This document shows, one piece after another, positions 1-6,712 of a stretch of DNA of 64,000 nucleotides. The translations under genes were made by a program, and so were the position numbers. The stretch is from positions 3,510,001 to 3,574,000 of the forward strand of contig NZ_CP071182.1 of NCBI RefSeq assembly GCF_017298635.1, in the 5' to 3' direction. How positions within the stretch are numbered: the stretch's first letter is position 1; the number at the start of each line of letters is the position of its first letter. The DNA is from Paenalicyclobacillus mengziensis. Lineage in GTDB: Bacteria; Bacillota; Bacilli; Alicyclobacillales; Alicyclobacillaceae. The notes beneath the pieces are model-generated. The model was not told where the DNA came from. It ran no database searches and worked only from the letters and a program-made list of their open reading frames with translations.

Positions 1-228
1 CAGAGCAAAGCCGCTTGGGATCTCGATTTGTTCCGCGTATTGCTCCAACTGTTGGTATGGCCATTCTCGTGCAATGTCGTGGACCCACGCTCCTAGGCGC
101 GTCCACCGTACGTCTGCTCCATATCTTCCGGCCAAATTTGCAGCCGTGTCCACCACGCCTTGCGTATGCATGAACCTGGCGGGGCTTAGTGCTTCCTTTA
201 CCCGGTCAATAATACTTTGTTCGGTCAC
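1..228 (-). CDS. yqeK: YqeK-family HD-domain hydrolase (5' part, cut by window edge)
   Basis: The first 76 codons are present; the rest lies left of the window. YqeK is an HD-superfamily metal-dependent phosphohydrolase (Ap4A hydrolase in Bacilli). The visible part has the family pattern: RFMHTQGV near residues 18-25, an alanine-rich helix, RYGAD, then the WVHDIARE HD motif at about residues 48-55. The start is GTG because AAGGGGAG lies 8 nt upstream and no ATG in frame precedes it. It follows nadD at the tail of the yqe cluster, the same order as in Bacillus subtilis. Function is from family knowledge; the C-terminal part is not visible. Confidence 0.85.
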   Translation of the reverse strand, partial: MTEQSIIDRVKEALSPARFMHTQGVVDTAANLAGRYGADVRWTRLGAWVHDIAREWPYQQLEQYAEQIEIPSGFAL

Positions 229-292
229 GTCCAAACTCCCCTTATATGCATTCGGGATGTGACACCCTGGAAAAGCTGTTTCGCTGGACCAG

Positions 293-892
293 TCACCTTG
301 TCGCTTCCACGTGCTTGCGCCATACGTCAAGGACATCGTCCGGAACAAGCCCACAGACTGGCTTCCCCTCATTCAGCCGCTCGCGAATAAACGACGAAGA
401 CACGTCAAGCATGGGCATTTGGAGCGCCTGGGCGACCAAATGCGGCAGCACATTTCTGACCATCTGGTACGTTTCTCTAAATGGCGCCTCTGACCTAGCT
501 GCGACAAGAAAGCGAATCCGTCGCGAAAGTTCCTCGCAACCGTGCCAAGATGGCAGATCGCGCAGACTGTCCGAACCAATCAAAAACTGAAACTCTGTAT
601 CAGGATATGCTTGCTGCAAAATGCGTACTGTGTCCACAGTGTAGGAGGGCTCATGACGTCTTGCCTCAACATCACAAAGCACCAGCCCCTCGGCTCCCTT
701 CAGAAGCCGCTGCGTCATCTCGCGTCGCGTCTCGTACGGGGTCACAGGCTGATCCGCCTTGTGCGGCGGTGTCGGTGACGGCATCACCCAGACAGCATCA
801 CAATCGCACTGTTCAAAAGCCAATTGCGCCATCAGCAGATGGCCCACATGCGGTGGGTCAAACGTCCCTCCAAATAATACGATCCGTCTCAT
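293..892 (-). CDS. nadD: Nicotinate-nucleotide adenylyltransferase NadD
   Basis: Transfers AMP from ATP to nicotinate mononucleotide, the step before NAD synthetase in NAD biosynthesis; cytosolic. The 199-aa product has the HIGH-type nucleotidyltransferase motif GGTFDPPHVGH at residues 8-18 and the second motif DVSSSFIRE at about 163-171, and its length is normal for the family. The ATG is preceded by AAGGACGG. It sits 13 bp after yhbY and 64 bp before yqeK, as in the B. subtilis cluster, so it is very likely co-transcribed with them. Confidence 0.96.
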   Translation of the reverse strand: MRRIVLFGGTFDPPHVGHLLMAQLAFEQCDCDAVWVMPSPTPPHKADQPVTPYETRREMTQRLLKGAEGLVLCDVEARRHEPSYTVDTVRILQQAYPDTEFQFLIGSDSLRDLPSWHGCEELSRRIRFLVAARSEAPFRETYQMVRNVLPHLVAQALQMPMLDVSSSFIRERLNEGKPVCGLVPDDVLDVWRKHVEATR

Positions 893-905
893 GGTACCGT
901 CCTTC

Positions 906-1199
906 TTACGTCGGCAACTCTATCTCAGGATTCTCCGTCGACTTCCGGTAAAACACGATGGTTCGTCCCATGGACTGTACCCACTCTGCACCAGTTTCTT
1001 CGACAACCATTTGGGCGATCTCGTCTCTTGACACAGGGCTGGTTTCAAGGACAGATACCTTGACCAGTTCCTTTGTTTCAAGTTCGAGGTCGACTTGTTG
1101 CAAAACGCCACCTGTCAGGCCGCTCTTACCGATTTGCATGACAGGTTGAAGATGATGCGCCAAGGCGCGCAAATACCTCTTTTGCTTTCCAGTTAACAA
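906..1199 (-). CDS. yhbY: YhbY-type CRM-domain RNA-binding protein
   Basis: Small (97 aa) single CRM-domain protein that binds ribosomal precursors and takes part in large-subunit assembly. The family signature GKQKRYLRALAHHL followed by QIGKSGLT is at the N-terminus. I chose the TTG start because the family begins MLTGKQ and AAGGAAG lies 9 nt upstream; an in-frame ATG three codons earlier (1208) has that same site almost touching it. An extended -10 box TGTTATACT lies just upstream (1224-1232). It is placed between aroE and nadD exactly as in B. subtilis. Confidence 0.9.
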   Translation of the reverse strand: MLTGKQKRYLRALAHHLQPVMQIGKSGLTGGVLQQVDLELETKELVKVSVLETSPVSRDEIAQMVVEETGAEWVQSMGRTIVFYRKSTENPEIELPT

Positions 1200-1223
1200 A
1201 GCTGACATCTTCCTTTCGCAGAC

Positions 1224-1232
1224 AGTATAACA
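1224..1232 (-). promoter_or_regulatory. Extended -10 element, possible yhbY promoter
   Basis: Reading on the minus strand, TGTTATACT matches an extended -10 (TGnTATAAT-like). It lies about 25 nt before the yhbY TTG start. No good -35 is visible 17 nt upstream, which is tolerable for an extended -10. It would allow yhbY-nadD-yqeK to be transcribed apart from aroE. Confidence 0.35.
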
Positions 1233-1375
1233 CACGCAAGTCAGACCATGAGTCAGTATCTCCAGTCCCTGCCAAATCTTTGGGCAAGGTCATCAGGAGA
1301 CGCGCACAAGCTTGACTGACCGAGTCCACGGGCATCAGTCGCCCTTCAGTACGACTCTCTTAGGCGAACTGCCCT

Positions 1376-2218
1376 TCAGACCTCTTGGACGAGCTGTTCG
1401 AGTACCGCTTTACGCATGTCGGCCACTGGCGCCGTACGTCCGGTCCACAGTTCGAACGCTCGTGCCCCTTGACCAACCAGCATGCGAGCACCATCTACAA
1501 CCTGCGCGCCGCGCCGCGCTGCTTGTTCGAGTAACTTTGTAACGAGCGGTCGATAGACGAGGTCTTGAACCACTTGTCCAGCGTGCAGGCAACGCTCATC
1601 GCAGAGGACGCTGTCTTCGATATTCGGCCACATCCCTATTGGAGTGGTATGTACGATAAAGTCAGATCGTTCCACCTCGTTGTGCCGATCTTGCCAATCC
1701 CCGACACGGATTTCCAGATGAGACTGGAATTCTTCTTGGAGTTGTTGCGCCTGATTTGGTCGCCTTGCCGACAAAACGACCTGTACACCTGGCACATGCA
1801 TTGACAGACCGGCAAGAACGGCCCGGGCAGCCCCGCCTGCCCCGAGAACTGTAACCACGGACCCTGGCCTTGGGCGAGCACCTTCGTCGAAGCTGGTCCA
1901 CCACCCCTCCACATCCGTATTATGTCCAGTCCAAGTTCCGTTTTCAGGTACAAGTGTATTGACCGCCTTCGCCAACCCAGCCTCTGCAGAAACATGGCGA
2001 AGCGCTCCATATACCGCTTCTTTATGAGGAATCGTCACATTGATTCCGCGAAACCCAAGCACGCGCATACCATCGAGTGCGGTTGTCAGGTCAACCGGAT
2101 CAATTGGAAATGCAAAGTAGCGTGCGTCCATATTTGTCACCTTAAACGCTGTGTTCATCATCACAGGCGATAGACTATGTCCTACGGGGTAACCAATCAG
2201 TCCGTAAATCTCCTGCAT
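1376..2218 (-). CDS. aroE: Shikimate dehydrogenase AroE
   Basis: NADPH-dependent reduction of 3-dehydroshikimate to shikimate in the aromatic amino acid pathway. The 280-aa protein shows the substrate-binding GHSLSP motif near residue 13, NVTIPHKE with the catalytic lysine near 65, NTDVEGW near 100 and the nucleotide-binding GAGGAARAVL near 128. Length is normal. The start at 2218 is preceded by GGGAGGAAAAAT; an upstream in-frame extension (to 2260) has no ribosome binding site. A minus-strand terminator ends the unit before it, so aroE probably has its own promoter within about 70 bp. Confidence 0.96.
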   Translation of the reverse strand: MQEIYGLIGYPVGHSLSPVMMNTAFKVTNMDARYFAFPIDPVDLTTALDGMRVLGFRGINVTIPHKEAVYGALRHVSAEAGLAKAVNTLVPENGTWTGHNTDVEGWWTSFDEGARPRPGSVVTVLGAGGAARAVLAGLSMHVPGVQVVLSARRPNQAQQLQEEFQSHLEIRVGDWQDRHNEVERSDFIVHTTPIGMWPNIEDSVLCDERCLHAGQVVQDLVYRPLVTKLLEQAARRGAQVVDGARMLVGQGARAFELWTGRTAPVADMRKAVLEQLVQEV

Positions 2219-2290
2219 ATTTTTCCTCCCTGTCCAGGAATGATGATGAGTATGGCACACGCGTCAGGCGGGGTCAACTAGGGGACAGAC

Positions 2291-2323
2291 AAAACAATAC
2301 CCCACGCTTCTTTGTGTGGGGTA
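2291..2323 (-). terminator. Rho-independent terminator upstream of aroE
   Basis: TACCCCAC (2298-2305) pairs perfectly with GTGGGGTA (2316-2323); on the minus strand the stem is followed by TTGTTTT. It would end transcripts coming from yqeH and the small gene at 2439-2669. Confidence 0.75.
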
Positions 2324-2438
2324 AATCATCGTAGTATTGGAATGATGCCTTTCCGGTTTTTTTAAACAGAGGTCGCGTCGATACTGGCGCTTACTTGCTC
2401 ACTTGCAGTTTACTTGCTTACTTGCGGCTTACTTGCCC

Positions 2439-2669
2439 TCACTTGCGAAAATCGAGCACAGCCTGCAGTTCCCCTTCTTCCATGCGCAACGCCACGTCAT
2501 GTAAGTGATAGTCAGTTAATTCCGGATGCGTTTTCCGGGTAGTGGCTACGACAGTTTGCAACCGTCCAAACAGCCCGTCCACTGACAAAGTAGACTCGGA
2601 ACTTTGTTGTAGTACCGGAACGACGACACGTTGACGCACCGGATTGTTAACCGCCGCATAATTCGTCAA
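2439..2669 (-). CDS. Small protein of unknown function inside the yqe cluster
   Basis: I do not recognise this 76-aa protein. It begins with TTG, preceded by AGGTGGTGA about 6 nt away, and ends 115 bp before the aroE-side terminator. The product has no membrane segment or signal peptide and no cysteines; the C-terminal half is charged and probably helical (TRKTHPELTDYHLHDVALRMEEGE). It sits between yqeH and aroE, where B. subtilis has no gene. Amino acid composition looks like a real soluble protein, but no motif gives a function. Confidence 0.6.
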   Translation of the reverse strand: MTNYAAVNNPVRQRVVVPVLQQSSESTLSVDGLFGRLQTVVATTRKTHPELTDYHLHDVALRMEEGELQAVLDFRK

Positions 2670-2725
2670 CCCAATTCACCACCTGGAACAGACTTCTTTT
2701 CCAGCATCTCCACTCGTGGCATTTA

Positions 2726-2780
2726 TAAAACCAACGGCTGAGGAATTCTTGCAAATTCCTACCACGCAGACTTGGTTTTA
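2726..2780. repeat. Nested inverted repeat between yqeH and the small gene
   Basis: TAAAACCAA (2726-2734) pairs perfectly with TTGGTTTTA (2772-2780), and inside it AGGAATT (2741-2747) pairs with AATTCCT (2754-2760). The two stems are separated by an internal loop. There is no clear T-run, so it is not a textbook terminator; it may stabilise or process the yqeH transcript. Confidence 0.5.
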
Positions 2781-2861
2781 CCTGAATTTTCGTGCCTTTA
2801 AGGGACATCTGGTAAAGTAGGATGTTCTAGATGTATTTGCAAATCGGTGATTTTATGCCTT

Positions 2862-4052
2862 TTACCTTAGTCTGTCTGAACGCCGTGTCAGCGACCCGAT
2901 GAGCCTGTCGCGGACATCGAGATGGACCGCAGATCTGAACCAGACGATACCGCCAAACGGGGCCCCTGAGAGGGCGATCCACCCCAAACCTGGAATGACG
3001 ATGTCACCGCCATGCGGCCCCACGTTAATCTCATCCCGTGCCTCGTGAAATTTTGTACGTCGAATGCCGACCCCCGCCCGCACTGTGGTAGAAGTCCATC
3101 CACCCAGAGCACTCCTGCATGTGTCGCACGGGCATTTGAGGATGTCGTCACCGTGGAGCCGAACGAAATCCTCTGCCCGCTCCAATTTTGTGCGGTGGAC
3201 AACGAGATCGTTACTGACATAAAAGACTAACGACTGCGGCTGACCGGTCTCAAAGTCTATCCGGGCGAGTCCGCCGAGAAACAACGTCTGACCTGGTTGA
3301 AGTTGGTAGATGCGCGGGCGCAACCGAGCGCTCGGAACCACGATTTTGAGACAGTCATTGCACAGGACGTCTGTGACTCGATGCTGCAAAATCAGTCCAG
3401 GCGTATCAATTACTGTCTTCGTCCGCCGGCCTGCAAACGTCATCTCGACATGTGTGTTGGCGAGGGTTGTTCCAGGAACTCTTGATTCAGTAAAGGGCGG
3501 CGTTGATTCCAAACGTTTCGCCAGCGCATTCAGGATGCTCGACTTGCCGACGTTCGCCATCCCTACTGCATATACGCGGGTCTCTCGACGAAGAGCGATG
3601 GCTGCTTCAAGTTCGTCGAGGCCCCAGTTCTCTTCAGCACTGACGAAGCAAACGTCAACGGGCCGGATTCCCGACTCGACTAAGGTCTCGACAATCCAGT
3701 CTCGGAGTAAATGCGGTGAGACATCTTTGGGTAGCAAATCTACTTTATTGATGACCGCGACGACGGGGCTGTTGCCGATGTACTCGTGTAAATCCGGCAC
3801 CATCGAACCCGACAAATCAAACACGTCGAGGACGTAGAGCACCAGTCCCGGCCTTTGCAGGACTGCCGAGACCTCTTTTACGTATGTCGAAAGCGGCAAA
3901 GCCACTCGCGAAAACTCTCCATAATGCCGAATGCGGTAGCAGCGTCGGCAGAGCGGATCGGGCTTACCCATCGCACTCTCCGGCAAATAACCCGGGGCGT
4001 CCGGTTCCTGAGACTGCAGAACAGCTCCACAGCCTGTACATGTTTGCGCCAT
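2862..4052 (-). CDS. yqeH: YqeH, circularly permuted GTPase for 30S ribosome assembly
   Basis: YqeH is needed for maturation of the small ribosomal subunit. The 396-aa protein opens with a zinc finger (CTGCG near residues 5-9 and CRRC near 35-38). The GTPase motifs are in permuted order: G4 NKVD, G5 VSAEE, then G1 GMANVGKSS and G3 DTPG. This order is diagnostic of the family. A second cysteine pair (CPCDTC) lies in the C-terminal part. The start was placed at 4052 because the zinc finger follows at once and AAGGATGG precedes it; the ATG at 4079 lacks a site. It follows yqeG on the same strand. Confidence 0.93.
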   Translation of the reverse strand: MAQTCTGCGAVLQSQEPDAPGYLPESAMGKPDPLCRRCYRIRHYGEFSRVALPLSTYVKEVSAVLQRPGLVLYVLDVFDLSGSMVPDLHEYIGNSPVVAVINKVDLLPKDVSPHLLRDWIVETLVESGIRPVDVCFVSAEENWGLDELEAAIALRRETRVYAVGMANVGKSSILNALAKRLESTPPFTESRVPGTTLANTHVEMTFAGRRTKTVIDTPGLILQHRVTDVLCNDCLKIVVPSARLRPRIYQLQPGQTLFLGGLARIDFETGQPQSLVFYVSNDLVVHRTKLERAEDFVRLHGDDILKCPCDTCRSALGGWTSTTVRAGVGIRRTKFHEARDEINVGPHGGDIVIPGLGWIALSGAPFGGIVWFRSAVHLDVRDRLIGSLTRRSDRLR

Positions 4053-4160
4053 GCAACTTCCATCCTTCCATACTTCCATGCAGCGTATCCCGCAGCACTT
4101 TTACATTCGATTTACGCTCGGTGTACCATCGCGTCTAGGTGCGCTGCCTTGCGCTTCGAC

Positions 4161-4247
4161 TTCGTGGTTCAGCGTGGTGCATCCAGCTAGCCGTTCGGTC
4201 TTCGTGGTTCAGCGTGGTGCATCCAGCTAGCCGTTCGGTCTTCGTGG
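4161..4247. repeat. Perfect 40-bp tandem duplication over the yqeG stop codon
   Basis: The 40-bp unit 4161-4200 is repeated exactly at 4201-4240, and the first 7 bp of a third copy follow (4241-4247). The right-hand copy contains the last five codons and TAG stop of yqeG, so the duplication copied the gene end into the yqeG-yqeH spacer without changing the protein. Confidence 0.95.
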
Positions 4248-4766
4248 AACTTGCAGACCTCGTCGTATGAGTCGGCGCATCGCAAACCGTTCAATTCTCC
4301 GAACCACACGTGTCCCCCACCATTCCCGGGGATTTATCGGCAACACCAATATTGTATACAGTCCGACGCGGTTGCCGCCTCGCACGTCTGTGAACAGTTG
4401 ATCGCCGACCATCACAGTCGCAGCAGACGAGACAGAGAATTTTCGCATCCCTTCGAGGAACGCATCCGGCTTCGGCTTTCGCGCTGGGGCCAGGTATGGT
4501 AGGCCAGCAGCCTCCGCAAATGCCCGTACACGCGGGCCTCTGTTATTGGACACGATACAGACGCGAAAGCCGATGCCCTCGGCCGTCTTCAGCCATGTCA
4601 GCAGATCATCCGGAACCTCCGGATGATTCCAGGGCACCAAAGTATTATCGAGATCGGTCAAGATGAGCCGTCGCCCCTCTTGCCACAACCTGTCCAAGTC
4701 AATCTCAGCAATGGACGCCACGTATTCATCGGGCATCATTCTCAACCAAAAACTCGTGGCGTTCAC
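4227..4766 (-). CDS. yqeG: YqeG-family HAD-IIIA phosphatase
   Basis: Haloacid dehalogenase-type phosphatase, 179 aa. The nucleophile motif DLDNTLVPW is near residues 38-46, motif II is VSNNRG near 73-78 and the Mg-binding GDQLFTDVRGG is near 121-131. The physiological substrate of YqeG is unknown; related eukaryotic enzymes act on phosphatidylglycerophosphate, so a phospholipid role is possible but only inferred. GTG start with GGAGCGGG upstream. It is the first gene of the yqe cluster, and its 3' end was tandemly duplicated. Confidence 0.9.
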   Translation of the reverse strand: MNATSFWLRMMPDEYVASIAEIDLDRLWQEGRRLILTDLDNTLVPWNHPEVPDDLLTWLKTAEGIGFRVCIVSNNRGPRVRAFAEAAGLPYLAPARKPKPDAFLEGMRKFSVSSAATVMVGDQLFTDVRGGNRVGLYTILVLPINPREWWGTRVVRRIERFAMRRLIRRGLQVPRRPNG

Positions 4767-4929
4767 CCCCGCTCCTCCAACATGGTATCAGGCTAGTCAA
4801 ACAATAGCACACAACTGCCCCTCAACCAAAGCAGGTCGGCCACCGGAGTGTGCGGGCTGCTGCATCGGGAGGCTGGATGCTGCATCGAGTACGGTAAGGC
4901 TAGATTTGATTCTAGACCGTGACCCATGA

Positions 4930-5616
4930 GGGTAGGGCCCCAGCCATAGATATCAACTTGTGCCCTAGCAGACGTACCCCCACGGGTATCACGTTGGCAC
5001 AAGGTATCAACTGTTTCTCTACAGCCTAACCCCAGGGGGTATGCGGTCTAAATAGCGCTACCTTCCGTATCCTTATTCGTCAACCCCAGGGGGTATCGTA
5101 AGTATCATCCTGCATCCTAGGGCCGATCCGGTACCCCCCACCCACAGCCCCTAGATACACTTTTGTACTCTAGCAACCGGACGGTACCCCTTCGTATCGC
5201 CAGCTAGGGATACTTTTGCATCTTAAGGATAGGCTGGTACCCCCGGCCGTCTGGCGCGTACGTTCGGACAGAAGCCGGGGGTACCATCCGTCACAAACTC
5301 GATATCGCGATAGCGATACCTATGTGCCTTACGTACCTGACGCGGTGAACGCGTGGGGTACGGCCCCAGCCATAGATGTCAACTTGTGCCCTAGCATACG
5401 TACCCCCATGGGTATCATGCTGGCACTAGGTATCAACTGTTTCCCTACGCGCTAACCCCAGGGGGTATGCGTTTCAAATAGCGCTACCTTCCGTATCCTT
5501 ATTCGTCAACCCTAGGGGGTATCGTAAGTATCATCCTGCATCCTACGCCCGATCCGGTACCCCCCACCCACAGCCCCTAGATACCATTTTGTACTCTAGC
5601 AACCGGACGGTACCCT
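4930..5616 (+). repeat. 426-bp higher-order tandem repeat array, copy 1
   Basis: A unit starting at 4930 recurs at 5356, a period of 426 bp (the CAGCCATAGAT word is at 4941 and again at 5367); about 1.6 units are present. Each unit is itself about eight degenerate sub-repeats near 53 bp, starting around 4931, 4985, 5038, 5092, 5144, 5191, 5246 and 5291. The best conserved core reads GATACACTTTTGTACTCTAG, then about 10 bp, then GGTACCCC. No consistent reading frame is kept between copies, so it is non-coding. The same element recurs near 13.8-14.5 kb. Confidence 0.9.
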
Positions 5617-5621
5617 CCAAA

Positions 5622-5693
5622 TGTGGCAACTAACGATAGTCTTGTATCCTACAGTTCGAGCCATACCCCAGGCGGCCCCCGTAAGTTGCCACA
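5622..5693. repeat. 10-bp inverted repeats bounding a degenerate sub-repeat
   Basis: TGTGGCAACT (5622-5631) and AGTTGCCACA (5684-5693) are perfect inverted copies. They enclose a diverged member of the 53-bp family (GATAGTCTTGTATCCTACAG then CATACCCC). This may mark the edge of the array. Confidence 0.55.
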
Positions 5694-5792
5694 CAGTCTG
5701 TGCTATTCTCCGTACGCCCCAAAGTCGCTTCATTCCACTTACTGCAACTTAACGTCGGTTTGGTGATTAGCGATACTTTTGAACGCTGCCAC

Positions 5793-5966
5793 GGCGACAT
5801 CCCCGTCACAGCCTGCCATCCGCACCCCTGCGCATGGCGACATCCCCGCTACGGCCTGCCAGCCGCACCCCTGCGCATGGCGACATCCCCGCTACAGCCC
5901 GCCGACCACACTTCAGCGCATCGCGACATCCCGCGCCCGCCCCCAGCCGGGCGCACTTCAGCGCAT
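5793..5966. repeat. 43-bp minisatellite running into the 3' end of sigK
   Basis: Units begin at 5793, 5836, 5879 and 5922 with GGCGACATCC (CGCGACATCC in the last) and each ends in GCGCAT; three are 43 bp and the last is 45 bp. Copies 1 and 2 are nearly identical, 3 and 4 more diverged. The last unit reaches the sigK stop codon (5958), so the last few SigK residues derive from repeat sequence. Confidence 0.85.
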
Positions 5967-6683
5967 GGCCTTGCCCGCCCGCGTCTGATCTTTGCCCACC
6001 CGCATCTGATCGTACAGTTGGTTCAGGGCCTTCCGTTCAATCCGCGAGACATATGAGCGAGAGATACCGAGTTCAGTCGCGATTTCCCGCTGAGTCCGTT
6101 CCTCACCGTCCGGAATACCGAAACGTTTCATAATGACTTCACGCTCTCGGTCAGGGAGCGTCGGCAGGCTTTCATATACCTTTTGCCGCTCCCAACTGAG
6201 GTCGACCGTGTCGATAACTTCGTCAGGTTCTGTGCCGAGCAGGTCGGCCAGGGTCATCTCGTTGCCATCTTTGTCTGTACCAATCGGCTCAGATAGGGAT
6301 GTATGTCGACGATGTTTCTTCGTGCTTCGCAGGTACATGAGGATCTCGTTGTTAATACACCTCGCCGCAAACGTTGCCAATTTTGTTCCATGATTGGGAC
6401 GATAACTTTCAACCGCTTTTATGAGCCCAATGGTACCAATTGAAATCAGGTCTTCTGAATCATGACCAGAGGTGTCAAAACGTTTGGCCAAGTGCGCCAC
6501 TAAGCGCAGGTTGTGCTCGATGAGTTTGTCTCGTGCCTCCCTATCGCCTTCGGTCATCCGGGCAATACAGTCCGCTTCCTCCTCTGCCGACAGCGGTGCC
6601 GGAAAAGCATTGTGCTTGACGTATGACACAAACACGACAATGTCTTTCAGAACTAGGGTGAGCAGGGTAAATAGTCCGGGCAT
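5958..6683 (-). CDS. sigK: Sporulation sigma factor SigK (late mother cell), pro-protein, uninterrupted
   Basis: Directs late mother-cell transcription during sporulation. The 241-aa product has the SigK N-terminus: a hydrophobic pro-sequence followed by FVSYVKHNAFPAPLS, where the B. subtilis pro-protein is cut by SpoIVFB just before YVK. Region 2 (NLRLVAHLAKRF, EDLISIGTIGLIKAVE, GTKLATFAARCI) and region 4 (DREREVIMKRFG, REIATELGISRSYVSRIE) follow. The start at 6683 has GGAGGTG 6 nt upstream; the longer in-frame start at 6713 overlaps the previous gene. The gene is in one piece, with no skin-type insertion. The C-terminal tail past QMRVGK is extended by adjacent repeat DNA. Confidence 0.95.
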   Translation of the reverse strand: MPGLFTLLTLVLKDIVVFVSYVKHNAFPAPLSAEEEADCIARMTEGDREARDKLIEHNLRLVAHLAKRFDTSGHDSEDLISIGTIGLIKAVESYRPNHGTKLATFAARCINNEILMYLRSTKKHRRHTSLSEPIGTDKDGNEMTLADLLGTEPDEVIDTVDLSWERQKVYESLPTLPDREREVIMKRFGIPDGEERTQREIATELGISRSYVSRIERKALNQLYDQMRVGKDQTRAGKAMR

Positions 6684-6712
6684 GTATCCACCTCCGTCAG
6701 CACTCATTGTCA

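Noticed and set aside
1126..1335. 69-aa frame upstream of and overlapping yhbY
   Set aside because: It overlaps yhbY in another frame, and its composition and lack of a site indicate a shadow.
4930..5616. Protein-coding frames within the 426-bp repeats (for example 5216-5455 plus strand)
   Set aside because: Frames are not kept between the copies, have no good ribosome binding site and give proteins of random composition.
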